The notes: a model not told the origin generated them from the sequence alone. DNA of 38,979 nucleotides from an uncultured Methylococcaceae bacterium (GCA_903866825.1 CAIPPE010000170.1:1-38979); one strand, 5' to 3'. Shown: positions 28,424 through 36,262, numbered from the stretch's first letter. Program-made: numbers and translations.

Positions 28424-29566
28424 TCACTGATAATGGCCCAGTTCAGGCTTTACTTTATCAGGAACATTACGCTGTAAATCCAACGGCCAAGGTGTGACAG
28501 GATACTGTTTACCGTTTTTGCTGATTAGGACGCCAAAGGTCTTATATTCAACCAAATAACCAAATTCTTTAAGCTGTTCAATGTTAAATGACTGATAAAT
28601 ACGTTCACTCTGATAAAAATCGATCTTAGCCAACATTAGCTTTTTATCCCGTGATAGGACAACAGAAGCTAAACGTGGTCGATATTCTTCCAGGAACTTT
28701 TCAATAAAATTGGAATACTCAATAGCTTTAGTAGTGGGCTTATCAGGTGGCTTTGAGGTAGTTTCAGACACATTAACAGACTGAAAACCGGTATGTGGTG
28801 CATTAACAGGTAAAGGATTAGTTACCGTTGAAACAACTGGATCAGGAACACGAGGAGGCAGCTTAACAATATCTGTATTATGAAAAAAACCCCATAAATA
28901 ATAGCCAGCCACAGCCAGACAGGCTATAAAAAGCGGAATCCAAAAGGTAAATACAGACGATTTAAATATATTAGCTCTATCATCCTGATTATCATCAATG
29001 GAGCTTACACCGTCATCATGCGACTTATACAAACCAAAATATTTAGGATCATAAGATCCCTTGCCAGATCTTAATTCGACGAATTTACGACCCTGTAGCT
29101 TGTAAGATCGCCAAGTATAAGATTTGGCTTGTCCCACAGCATCACGTTTCGTGAAGGAGATAAGCCGATCTATTCGACGTTTCCATAACAAATGACAATC
29201 ACGGTGATCCTGACCCATACAAACAATGTCAATGCCACGATGTCCATGTTTAGTTACAAATTCCGTGATGCCATCATCCAAAGAGTTTTTACCAACCGGC
29301 CAATAATTTTGTAACTCATCAATAACAACCAGGGAATCATTAGCCACATGATTTTGAACATCTTTAATTTGATCCTCAGTTAAGATATGAAGGTATTCTT
29401 TAACTTGCTCAAGTGATAAACCCGATACTTCAGCAAACTTATCAAAATTTAAGCCATCGACGAAGGCATATACATGACGGGGTTTAAGCAGTGCCGGAAG
29501 TATTTGATTAATACAAGCTTCGTAACTTTTACCAGATCGCGGCAAACCCTCATGAAAAATAATCAT
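28424..29566 (-). CDS. zot: Zot/pI-like phage assembly ATPase
   Basis: This is the inner-membrane assembly protein of filamentous phages (pI), related to Zonula occludens toxin; it powers virion extrusion. The 380-residue protein has a Walker A motif GLPRSGKS (7-14), Walker B LVVIDE (79-84) with LQNYWP following, a transmembrane helix at about 206-227 (FTFWIPLFIACLAVAGYYLWGF), and a periplasmic C-terminal domain starting KLPPRVPDP. It lies directly after the secretin with which it should form the export complex. There is no evidence that it is a toxin. Confidence 0.93.
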   Translation of the reverse strand: MIIFHEGLPRSGKSYEACINQILPALLKPRHVYAFVDGLNFDKFAEVSGLSLEQVKEYLHILTEDQIKDVQNHVANDSLVVIDELQNYWPVGKNSLDDGITEFVTKHGHRGIDIVCMGQDHRDCHLLWKRRIDRLISFTKRDAVGQAKSYTWRSYKLQGRKFVELRSGKGSYDPKYFGLYKSHDDGVSSIDDNQDDRANIFKSSVFTFWIPLFIACLAVAGYYLWGFFHNTDIVKLPPRVPDPVVSTVTNPLPVNAPHTGFQSVNVSETTSKPPDKPTTKAIEYSNFIEKFLEEYRPRLASVVLSRDKKLMLAKIDFYQSERIYQSFNIEQLKEFGYLVEYKTFGVLISKNGKQYPVTPWPLDLQRNVPDKVKPELGHYQ

Positions 29567-29574
29567 ATGGGCAC

Positions 29575-31029
29575 TTAATGATTAATAATCTTAGGAGTGA
29601 CAAAAATCAAAAGTTCTTTTTGAACATCCGTATCTGTATTACGTTTAAATAAAATACCAATACCTGGTATATCAGAAAGAAAAGGAACATCACTTTGTAA
29701 GACTTCCTTATCCCCTTCAAAGACACCGCCTAGGATAACGGTTTCACCATCAAGAACATGTATGGTAGTTTGGACTTGTCGTTTAATTAAAGAAGGCTGA
29801 CCATTAACACTGGCTGACACATCAACCTGATCTTTTGACACGGTTAAAGCCATCGTTACCCCGCCGTTGGGTGTTATTTGCGGAGTTACATCAAGTTCAA
29901 GAAGTGCTTCTTTAAACTGGGTATTAGTGCCATTTAAACCACTGGAAGATTGATAGGGAACATCGTAACCCTGTTTAATAGTAGCCAGACAACGATCCGA
30001 TGTCATCACACGCGGATTGGATACCACATCACCTGTACCAGCATCATGCATGGCGGTAAATTCAACATTGAGCATCGTTGAAGCACTTCTAGCTAGAACC
30101 ATACCCAGTTGACCATAAGGATTAGATCCGGCCAAGGATGATACTGCCTGATTAACGATCGTTGCATTATTAGTAGGATTGGCACCCGTAGATGCATTGG
30201 CTATACCAAAGCGAGTACCCAAGGCTTGAGCGAAGTTTTTATTAGCAATCACAACACGAGTTTCAATCATGACCTGACGAACAGGAACATCCAATTTTTT
30301 TATAATATCCAGTATCTCTTTCATTCGTTCAGGTGTTTCCCGAATGATTAAGGTATTGGTACGACCATCAACGACAGCAGAGCCACGAGAAGATAAAAGC
30401 CTGAAATTGTCTTTTGAATCCTTAGATTCACTGAATGTATTAGAGATAGTGTCAATAGGTTGATTAAACATTGTGACAGGTGTAGGCGGTAAAGCAGTGG
30501 TTTGCATTGATCCCATAGGACTAGCACCCTTTACATTTTGTGGTAAGCCACAGCCACCCATAGCACTAGAATCAACACCTTTAAGAAGATTCCTAAAATC
30601 AGTGGCTTTTGCATAGTTAATCGGGATAAATTCAGTTGTTAAAGGTTCACTGATTTCTAATGATGCGATTAATTCGGCCTTTTGTTTTTCATATTGTTTA
30701 ACCTGGCCAAGTGGAAAAACCCATGTAATATTGCCAGACTCATATTTTTCTAAGCCTTTAGTGACCAGGATATAATCAAGAGCCTCATCCCATCGAACAT
30801 CATGTAGTTTAAGGGTAATAACACCATGAACATCATCCGAAGTAACAATGTTTTTACCGGTAAAATCTGCTAAGGTTTGAACAACACTTCTTATGTCAAC
30901 TTCGGCAAAATCAAGGCTTAATTTATCGCCTGAATATTGAATTTGATCTTTAGGTAATAAAACGTTATTGAGTGCAAAGGATGAATAAGAGAACGATAAA
31001 AGTAACGTTACTATAATTAGTGGTTTCAT
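29575..31029 (-). CDS. Phage-encoded secretin (pIV-like)
   Basis: The protein forms the outer-membrane channel for virion release. I place the start at 31029, where TAATG overlaps the previous gene; this gives 484 residues with a signal peptide MKPLIIVTLLLSFSYSSFA. A domain like the secretin N0 module follows (LSLDFAEVDIRSVVQTLADFTGKNIV, HDVRWDEALDYILVTKGL), then a NolW-type domain (TEFIPINYAKATDFRNLL) and the secretin domain ending VQTTIHVLDGETVILGG, VPFLSDIPGIGILFKR and ELLIFVTPKI. It resembles PilQ/GspD as much as M13 pIV. Many inoviruses borrow a host secretin; this one carries its own. Confidence 0.93.
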   Translation of the reverse strand: MKPLIIVTLLLSFSYSSFALNNVLLPKDQIQYSGDKLSLDFAEVDIRSVVQTLADFTGKNIVTSDDVHGVITLKLHDVRWDEALDYILVTKGLEKYESGNITWVFPLGQVKQYEKQKAELIASLEISEPLTTEFIPINYAKATDFRNLLKGVDSSAMGGCGLPQNVKGASPMGSMQTTALPPTPVTMFNQPIDTISNTFSESKDSKDNFRLLSSRGSAVVDGRTNTLIIRETPERMKEILDIIKKLDVPVRQVMIETRVVIANKNFAQALGTRFGIANASTGANPTNNATIVNQAVSSLAGSNPYGQLGMVLARSASTMLNVEFTAMHDAGTGDVVSNPRVMTSDRCLATIKQGYDVPYQSSSGLNGTNTQFKEALLELDVTPQITPNGGVTMALTVSKDQVDVSASVNGQPSLIKRQVQTTIHVLDGETVILGGVFEGDKEVLQSDVPFLSDIPGIGILFKRNTDTDVQKELLIFVTPKIINH

Positions 31030-31397
31030 TAGAACATCGAAAGCATAAAACGTAAAAAGTACAAAGTTGTAAATATGACATAAGCACAAAGAAGTATTTG
31101 TAAGCACCCCATAATATCAACTTGTGAAAGAGCATATAAAACACAGGGCTGTAAAGAATATACAAAGTTTTGTAAAGAAAATGCAAAAGTTGAAATAGAT
31201 CCCGGTAGAGAACCACCAAGACAATAGGAACAGGTTGTAGACGCCCAGTCTAAGAAAGTACTAAAAATATTAGTAACCCATAAAACTAAGTTAGAAGGTA
31301 AATCAGTAATAAAGTCTTTTATAGATAAAGCAAAATCAGTCCAATACTGAACAAATGCATCAAAATAACTTTTTATAGAATCAATGAGAGCTTGCAT
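31029..31397 (-). CDS. pVI-like minor coat/membrane protein
   Basis: A 122-residue protein with at least two hydrophobic helices (LPSNLVLWVTNIFSTFLDW near 34-52, and MGCLQILLCAYVIFTTLYFLRF near 96-117). The pattern VDIMGCLQILLCAYVI fits the DUF2523 group, proposed as counterpart of M13 pVI. It sits between the pIII-like gene and the assembly genes, exactly where pVI is expected. AAGG lies 8 bases before the ATG and its stop overlaps the secretin start. Confidence 0.75.
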   Translation of the reverse strand: MQALIDSIKSYFDAFVQYWTDFALSIKDFITDLPSNLVLWVTNIFSTFLDWASTTCSYCLGGSLPGSISTFAFSLQNFVYSLQPCVLYALSQVDIMGCLQILLCAYVIFTTLYFLRFMLSMF

Positions 31398-31406
31398 AAA
31401 TTAACC

Positions 31407-33101
31407 TTATATTCCAGCCATAATCCATTTAAGAGAAATAAAAACAATAAATACTTTAAGAGATATAGAAATGAATGACCAAAATGTAGGCATAAAGCTT
31501 GCACAAAAAGGCTGCACAATATATGTAGGCAAACCCATAACCGATGGGAGTGAAAAATCACAATTTGAACATGATGTTACAATGGGAAACTGTACGGCAA
31601 GAATATCTTTTCCAGCACCGTATATAGGCTTAGAGGTAGCATTAGAAATAAAAGATTGAGCTACTTGTGTAGCAGTTTGACCTGTAGTCGTATACCAACG
31701 ACCAGAACCATTATAAGATCCCATTTTAGCCGTTCCAGAAGAACAAACATATCCTAATGAGGTATCACATGTACCAGTTCCAGTACCTGTACCTGTACCA
31801 GTGCCAGTACCTGTAGTAGAAGGTTGACCATTGACACCAATAACAGTTGCTATTGAAGTATTAATACCAGTACCTGCACCAACACCTTCACCTGAAGCAG
31901 CATCTGCCGCAGCAACTTGGGCTTGTGCACGGGCTACTGCTGTATCAGAGGCTTTGACAGTATCATTACCTTGTATCGAAGTTGGAACAGCCGCCGCAGC
32001 CGTATCAGCAGCAGTGGCTGCAGTTTGAGCAGCATTAGCAGCATTAGCAGCATTCGTTGCCAATGCCTGATCAGACACTAATTGATTTTGATCTTTAGCT
32101 AATTGTGCAGCATCAGCAGCTTGTGTAGTAGCAGGTACTTTATTACTTAAAACACTGTCAAAATTCATTTTAGTTAAATCAATATTAATTAAAACTTTAT
32201 CATTCTGAACCTGACTAGCTTTACCGGCAGCAGAAGCCGCAGCAGCCGCCGCTGCACTGTCAGCTAACGCTTTATCTGCATTGGCATTAGAAACATTCGT
32301 TGCATGTGCTACCCCATCATAAACGGCATTAGCAGCAATAGCATTAGGATCATTAGTACAATAAGAAGCTGAATTTGCAGGGGATGAAGCTATAGATATA
32401 CACGCGTTAAAAGGCTTACAGAAATATTGTGTTGACATACCGCCATAACCGGTTAAGCCATAAAGTGCAATATTATTGATGTTATAAGATGCACAAGCAC
32501 CGGATGGAATGCCGGTTATATCGTTTTTACAAGACTCGGTAACAGTATCAAAATAATTACCGTTAGCTGCATTGGTATCATTGCAATTTGTTAAAGCAGC
32601 ACAGGCTTTAGATGCAACGCTGAAATATTTACCTGCAGGGCAATTGTTTGGTATAGCAATACAATCAGTGTAAGTACCTGATGGAGAGTATTGACCTGTT
32701 GGACATGATGTAAGAGCTTGACAAACACGGTTAGCATCAGGCGACATACCTGCAGGACAGCTATTAGCATAGATTGCAGATGGACCACTACCCGATACCA
32801 AATAATTTCCACACGCTGTCATAGCAGCTAATAGAGTTACATTGCCATTAGTATCTAAATTAGCAACAGTTCCAGTTGTAAAATTAGTGCCAGCATAGCA
32901 ACCATTGCCATTAGAAGCAGCACCATACGCAGAAGTGCAGGAAGATTGTGAAGATGATGAAGCAGGGAAAATAGTACCAACAGTAGAATAATGTGCACCC
33001 GTTTTAAAACAAACGGAAGTTAAAGCAGCATATGGGTAATAAGTTACAGCAAAAGCAAAATTAGAGAAGAATAATAATAGAAAAAATAATAACTTACGCA
33101 T
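31407..33101 (-). CDS. pIII-like adsorption (tip) protein
   Basis: The likely start is the ATG at 33101, giving 564 residues with signal peptide MRKLLFFLLLFFSNFAFA. A cysteine-rich N-terminal half has repeats of the type CPAGMSPDANRVC, CPTGQYSPSGTYTDC and CPAGKYFSVASKAC. A long alanine-rich, probably helical stretch (ADSAAAAAAASAAGKA, NAANAANAAQTAATAADTAAAA) follows, then a Gly-Thr linker of eight repeats, a small domain with paired cysteines, and a C-terminal membrane anchor (FISISLKVFIVFISLKWI). This layout, receptor domains, linker and anchor, matches pIII. The receptor cannot be inferred. Confidence 0.82.
   Translation of the reverse strand: MRKLLFFLLLFFSNFAFAVTYYPYAALTSVCFKTGAHYSTVGTIFPASSSSQSSCTSAYGAASNGNGCYAGTNFTTGTVANLDTNGNVTLLAAMTACGNYLVSGSGPSAIYANSCPAGMSPDANRVCQALTSCPTGQYSPSGTYTDCIAIPNNCPAGKYFSVASKACAALTNCNDTNAANGNYFDTVTESCKNDITGIPSGACASYNINNIALYGLTGYGGMSTQYFCKPFNACISIASSPANSASYCTNDPNAIAANAVYDGVAHATNVSNANADKALADSAAAAAAASAAGKASQVQNDKVLINIDLTKMNFDSVLSNKVPATTQAADAAQLAKDQNQLVSDQALATNAANAANAAQTAATAADTAAAAVPTSIQGNDTVKASDTAVARAQAQVAAADAASGEGVGAGTGINTSIATVIGVNGQPSTTGTGTGTGTGTGTGTCDTSLGYVCSSGTAKMGSYNGSGRWYTTTGQTATQVAQSFISNATSKPIYGAGKDILAVQFPIVTSCSNCDFSLPSVMGLPTYIVQPFCASFMPTFWSFISISLKVFIVFISLKWIMAGI
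31771..31815. repeat. Hexamer tandem repeat encoding (Gly-Thr)n in the tip protein
   Basis: About seven near-identical units of the form GGTAC(A/T/C) on the coding strand encode the Gly-Thr linker between domains. Slippage would change linker length in steps of two residues without breaking the frame. M13 pIII has glycine-rich linkers in a similar role. Confidence 0.85.
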
Positions 33102-33171
33102 GGCTAAATCCACTGATCACAGCATAAGCGCAGAGCATTCCCGATAGAAAGTAAAGTAAATCAAATAACAT
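33094..33171 (-). CDS. 25-residue hydrophobic protein (pVII/pIX-like candidate)
   Basis: The frame begins MLFDLLYFLSGMLCAYAV and ends with His-Ala. It has one hydrophobic helix for nearly its full length, the size and nature of the M13 end-cap proteins pVII and pIX (about 32 residues). AGGAG lies 7 bases before its ATG, a strong ribosome-binding site, and its end overlaps the start of the pIII-like gene by 8 bases. It follows the terminator after the coat gene, so its expression depends on readthrough. Function is inferred from size and position. Confidence 0.6.
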   Translation of the reverse strand: MLFDLLYFLSGMLCAYAVISGFSHA

Positions 33172-33186
33172 GGTTTTCTCCTATAA

Positions 33187-33229
33187 AAAGGGTGTAGTTG
33201 TTAAACTGGAGATAACCCCTACACCCTTT
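33187..33229 (-). terminator. Terminator after the major coat gene
   Basis: AAAGGGTGTAG and CTACACCCTTT (33187-33197 and 33219-33229) pair perfectly over 11 bases and, on the minus strand, end in five T. A terminator just after gene VIII is known in M13, where it makes coat protein more abundant than pIII; the same logic fits here. Confidence 0.85.
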
Positions 33230-33236
33230 ATTTAGA

Positions 33237-33371
33237 TTAACGGAACCAGCTAATCACTTTGTTGTAGCCCCATTTAGCAACGCCCGGTGCCATTTTGACA
33301 GCCGCTAATGAAGTGATACCAGCCACTATAACAATGGGATTTACAGCAGCTACTAAAGTAGTGAAGTCCAT
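33237..33371 (-). CDS. Major coat protein (pVIII-like, no signal peptide)
   Basis: The 44-residue product starts MDFTTLVAAVNPIVIVAG, continues with a hydrophobic helix to about residue 25, and ends with a basic, aromatic tail (KWGYNKVISWFR). An acidic start, a membrane helix and a positive C-terminus that would contact DNA are the features of filamentous coat proteins. There is no cleavable signal; the coat of Pseudomonas phage Pf3 is also 44 residues and made without one. GAGGA lies 7 bases before the ATG and a terminator follows. It is shorter than usual gene-finder limits. Confidence 0.83.
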   Translation of the reverse strand: MDFTTLVAAVNPIVIVAGITSLAAVKMAPGVAKWGYNKVISWFR

Positions 33372-33407
33372 GATAAGTCCTCATGTTTGATTGAAAAAAA
33401 ATTAAAC

Positions 33408-33674
33408 TCAGGAATGACGGTCAGTGAAAAAATTAATCACTGTTCCATATGCCCAAGCGGTCATATAGCAGAGAATTGGGAGACCAAACCCTAATTCCCA
33501 CATTTGCAGCAAATCCGCAGCGAGCGGAATACTGAAGATGTCTTGTAATGTTGGTTGTGATGCCAACGCATTGGCCGCCTGGACTATGTAGGCATTCGGA
33601 TCAATGGCTAAACAGTCTGCTATGGTAGTGACAGGTGTTTGGGTTGTTCCTGAGATACATAGAAAAGACGACAT
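33408..33674 (-). CDS. Small membrane protein, probable minor virion component
   Basis: The 88-residue protein has a polar N-terminal part with three cysteines overall (FLCISGTTQTPV, ADCLAID) and a C-terminal hydrophobic helix (GFGLPILCYMTAWAYGTVINF, about residues 62-82) ending in basic residues. It is between the ssDNA-binding protein and the coat gene, where M13 has genes VII and IX. AAAGGA lies upstream of the ATG. Homology to pVII/pIX cannot be shown by eye. Confidence 0.65.
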   Translation of the reverse strand: MSSFLCISGTTQTPVTTIADCLAIDPNAYIVQAANALASQPTLQDIFSIPLAADLLQMWELGFGLPILCYMTAWAYGTVINFFTDRHS

Positions 33675-33690
33675 TAGTGATGTCCTTTAA

Positions 33691-34155
33691 TTATTTATTT
33701 TTAGTATTAAAATCTAAGGGTTTTTTGTCTGTTTCTTTGGGTTCAGATGATTTTATTTCTCCCGTGACTTTATCAATGATCGATTCATCGATAGTGGCCG
33801 GTTCAGTTTTTGTTTCAGGTTCCGGTTCTTTAACAACTTGCAAAGAGAGAGCGTTCAATACGGCTTTATTTTGTCCACCCATGCTAATTTCACATAAGAT
33901 TTGCATTTGGCAGGGAAAAGTTATTTCACCTGATTCCTGTTTGGCTTTTTGTTGATCGAACATGGCAAAAGGCATTTTGATCTTGATAAGTTCATTACCT
34001 AGGTTGTTTGGGTTTTTACCTGAGTTGGGTTTGGATACCCAAATGGAACCGCCTTTATTGTCGCCGTCAATTTCATAACGTGTTAGAGATTCAACTTTTC
34101 CTGTTATGACTGTTTGCATGTCGGCTAGGAAGCTGTTTTGTTCTTGATTTGCCAT
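33691..34155 (-). CDS. Probable ssDNA-binding protein (gene V-like)
   Basis: The 154-residue protein has an N-terminal, beta-rich part of about 110 residues (VITGKVESLTRYEIDGDNKGGSIWV, KIKMPFAMFDQQKA, CQMQILCEISMGG) and an acidic/charged tail (EPEPETKTEPATIDESIIDK) like that of many ssDNA-binding proteins. The position at the head of the structural genes equals that of gene V, which coats the phage strand before packaging. The call is from position and fold impression. Confidence 0.7.
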   Translation of the reverse strand: MANQEQNSFLADMQTVITGKVESLTRYEIDGDNKGGSIWVSKPNSGKNPNNLGNELIKIKMPFAMFDQQKAKQESGEITFPCQMQILCEISMGGQNKAVLNALSLQVVKEPEPETKTEPATIDESIIDKVTGEIKSSEPKETDKKPLDFNTKNK

Positions 34156-34220
34156 GATGTTGTTTCCTTTGTTCGTTTTAGTGAGTAAGTGGTTAATTTA
34201 CTGTTACGGTACAGGTACAA

Positions 34221-34270
34221 GAGCAAAGTAATCGAGTAACTTTATAATGTTTATAAAGTATGGTTTGCTC
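34221..34270. promoter_or_regulatory. Conserved intergenic motif, copy 3, nested palindrome before the ssDNA-binding gene
   Basis: GAGCAAA (34221-34227) pairs with TTTGCTC (34264-34270) and inside it ACTTTATAA (34239-34247) pairs with TTATAAAGT (34251-34259). The right half is the reverse orientation of the motif seen at 26399 and 28300 (TTATAAA ... GGTTTGCT). It suits a dimeric repressor or the initiator protein. Confidence 0.6.
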
Positions 34271-34361
34271 TATGATCTAGCTATAACAGGTCGTACAAGG
34301 TCCATAAGGTCTATTAATAATTAGTTGCCTTAAGGGTTTTTCAAAGTTTTCCCGATCAGAT

Positions 34362-34410
34362 AACACAGTTAAGCCAGTATTCTGGTTTATGAATAAATGG
34401 TTTCTGTGTT
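34362..34410. repeat. Nested hairpin in the non-coding region
   Basis: AACACAG (34362-34368) pairs with CTGTGTT (34404-34410), and inside it CCAG TATT CTGG (34374-34385) forms a small stem-loop. Confidence 0.6.
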
Positions 34411-34476
34411 TCATGCTCTTTCAGTCTTTTGTTATGGGCGAACCCTTCGGGCCGGGCTTTTCGTTCCAATCAACCT

Positions 34477-34563
34477 TTAAAGCTGATAACTACGACTAGG
34501 TTAAAAACGCTTTTTCGCTTTGCTGCAAAGGTTTTTTACCAAGTCTTCGTAATTCAGCTTTAA
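34477..34563. repeat. Imperfect hairpin of about 30-bp arms
   Basis: TTAAAGCTGA (34477-34486) and TCAGCTTTAA (34554-34563) pair perfectly. Inside, TACGACTAGGTTAAAAA pairs imperfectly with TTTTTTACCAAGTCTTCGTA, and the apex contains CGCTTTTTCGCTTTGCTGC. Confidence 0.75.
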
Positions 34564-34712
34564 TGGCTGATTTACACTTCAATCCCTTTCACTGGATACT
34601 GATAAACTGTCAAGTTTGTTTTCTCTTAAAGCGTTAGTTGAGGCTTCGCATTTATTTTAAAACCCCTCCAACTCACCAACCGGCTAGGTCAGCCCATCCA
34701 GCCTGGGCCGTC

Positions 34713-34820
34713 TATGGGGTTGAAGCTATCGTTTCACGGCGAGTCAGGGTGTCAAGTAGCCGCTCCGCTAGTCTACTTGACACCCTGACTCGCTCGTGAC
34801 GATAATGCTTCAACCCCATA
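34713..34820. repeat. Long near-perfect inverted repeat (108 bp), packaging/origin candidate
   Basis: The inner arms GAGTCAGGGTGTCAAGTAG (34741-34759) and 34773-34791 pair perfectly over 19 bases around a 13-base loop. The outer arms TATGGGGTTGAAGC (34713-34726) and 34807-34820 pair perfectly over 14 bases; the part between pairs with small bulges (TATCGT with ACGATA, CACG with CGTG). GCCGTC/GACGGC extends it outward. On single-stranded phage DNA this would be the dominant hairpin. Confidence 0.92.
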
Positions 34821-34984
34821 CGACGGCTCCGACTGGCTAGGCTTCAACTAGCAGGAAATAAGAAAATTAAGCTTAAAATCAAAGCAACATCAAAAGCTTA
34901 AGAAACAATCTGTTTATTCAGTATCAAAAGGATTTTGTTTAATCAGTGTTAGTGGTTATTCAATGACCTTTAGGGTTAGTTCAG

Positions 34985-35260
34985 TTAGGTTGTATTGACT
35001 TTGTCGAGTGTTTGGTAATGTTCGTTAATCAATTCCTGGATCTCGTTAGGAAGATCAGGAAGATAGATAAGCTGTTTGTTTACATATAAAGTCATAATGG
35101 ATTTGGTTAATCCAAAGGGCTTTAAGCCGCGTTCCATGGATTCAACTTCTAAACGTAGGTAATCTCGTGAAGGTAAAGCAGTTCGGTATAAACGATCACT
35201 ATCTTGAGTTTCTACTGAAGAAGGGACCCGAGGAGGTAAATGGTGTAATAGGCTATTCAT
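34985..35260 (-). CDS. Unknown phage early protein, 91 residues
   Basis: I do not recognise this protein. The likely start is the ATG at 35260, overlapping the end of the upstream gene by 8 bases, giving MNSLLHHLPPRVPSSVETQ and a compact, soluble product with RLYRTALPSRDYLRLEVESMERG and ITLYVNK-like strand (TLYVNKQLIYLPDLP). A longer start at 35311 is possible but would lie in the upstream gene. It is the last gene before the structured non-coding region. Confidence 0.65.
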   Translation of the reverse strand: MNSLLHHLPPRVPSSVETQDSDRLYRTALPSRDYLRLEVESMERGLKPFGLTKSIMTLYVNKQLIYLPDLPNEIQELINEHYQTLDKVNTT

Positions 35261-35855
35261 GAGATAAAGTGAGTTTGTAAATATTAATGAATTGATCCAG
35301 AAATGAATCAATGATTTTTATGCGTTCCAATAATTGTGTTAGATCTAGAACTTTATTATTAGTGTGTATTACAGGTAAGGCTTCGTAACGTTTCAATAAA
35401 CACGCTATAAAATACCTGGCTTGAGATGGCATAAATTCATATTGATTATTTAGTTTGAGTAAATCCGAATAGAAACACGTTATGCCTGAGTAAATGGTGT
35501 TGAAGCTTTTCAGTTCGTGAGGAGAAAGATTAAAGGTACTCGTATTAAACTTAAGTAATTCATTAACATAAAGAGCATCTTTAATGATGTATTTAAAAAG
35601 TTGTTTTTCATCTAAGGGAAGATAAATAACCAAATGGTTTGAATATGAAAAACGCTTGTAATAGAGACCCAAGTAGTGAGTTTCAGGGTAAGCTGGATTG
35701 CTTGGGAAGTCAGCAGGAAGACGTTTAATGGTTACTAAGGTTTCAGATTGTTTTTGGTGTGACTGGTTTAATTCGTTAGCCACTTGCTCAGCTAAGCCTT
35801 CATGATCCAGTGGGAGTAACATTAATGATACTGTTTGTCTTTGGTTCAAGCTCAT
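35253..35855 (-). CDS. Unknown phage early protein, 200 residues
   Basis: I do not recognise a family. The protein is soluble, starts MSLNQRQTVSLMLLPLDHEGL and is rich in aromatic residues (THYLGLYYKRFSYSNHLVIY at about 59-78, YSGITCFYSDLLKLNNQYEF near 121-140). The C-terminal third looks helical (LTQLLERIKIIDSFLDQFINI). It overlaps the genes on both sides by a few bases, so it belongs to one translationally coupled early operon. Confidence 0.7.
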   Translation of the reverse strand: MSLNQRQTVSLMLLPLDHEGLAEQVANELNQSHQKQSETLVTIKRLPADFPSNPAYPETHYLGLYYKRFSYSNHLVIYLPLDEKQLFKYIIKDALYVNELLKFNTSTFNLSPHELKSFNTIYSGITCFYSDLLKLNNQYEFMPSQARYFIACLLKRYEALPVIHTNNKVLDLTQLLERIKIIDSFLDQFINIYKLTLSHE

Positions 35856-36262
35856 GACTGTATACCGACTGAATAAGTTTTAAGTAAATCTGTAACATTT
35901 GATTTAAACCGATCAAGTTCAACGGGAAAAGTAAATGGATCTTCTATGGCTAAAGGAACAGAGTCGAATCTTAGACTAAGGGTATTTAATACTTGAGCAA
36001 CAACAGGGTAAGAAGTCTCGAAAGCAATTCTGGATTGATGAACAAAAGTGAACGCTCTACCAGTTAAATAATCTGCTGTTTGACAATCATCACGTAAATA
36101 ACATCCTTCAGCTTTTTGTAGTTCGGTTAATACATGAGATAAGAGTGTACGAGTGAGTTCTTTTTGTGAGATCAAAATATCCATGAGTGGGTTTCCATCA
36201 GTTGCTTCAATGGATTGGTAAGCCATAGAGCTTGCAGGTGTAAACAAGTTAGAAGTAATCAT
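35852..36262 (-). CDS. Unknown phage early protein, 136 residues
   Basis: The preferred start is the ATG at 36262, which overlaps the stop of the 28-residue gene (ATGA); the longer frame from 36283 is less likely. The protein is soluble and appears helical (DILISQKELTRTLLSHVLTELQKAE near 26-50, RAFTFVHQSRIAFETSYPVVAQVLNTLSLRF) with two cysteines in GCYLRDDCQ. No family recognised. It shares a four-base overlap with the 200-residue gene downstream. Confidence 0.7.
   Translation of the reverse strand: MITSNLFTPASSMAYQSIEATDGNPLMDILISQKELTRTLLSHVLTELQKAEGCYLRDDCQTADYLTGRAFTFVHQSRIAFETSYPVVAQVLNTLSLRFDSVPLAIEDPFTFPVELDRFKSNVTDLLKTYSVGIQS

Larger units (their letters stand above)
34156..34984. 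other. 829-bp non-coding region with large hairpins (origin/packaging candidate)
   Basis: No credible gene is present in any frame. The region contains a symmetrical operator-like palindrome (34221-34270), a nested hairpin at 34362-34410, an imperfect hairpin at 34477-34563 and a long near-perfect inverted repeat at 34713-34820 with weaker outward extensions to about 34690 and 34846. It separates the early genes from the structural genes, as the intergenic region of M13 does with its origin and packaging signal. Confidence 0.7.

Noticed and set aside
28424-29566. Reading the Zot-like protein as an enterotoxin
   Set aside because: The Walker motifs, single membrane helix and neighbours show the phage assembly role. 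Nothing in the periplasmic part supports toxin activity.
31771-31815. Hexamer repeat as a CRISPR or minisatellite locus
   Set aside because: It lies in frame in the tip protein gene and encodes a Gly-Thr linker; no spacers are present.
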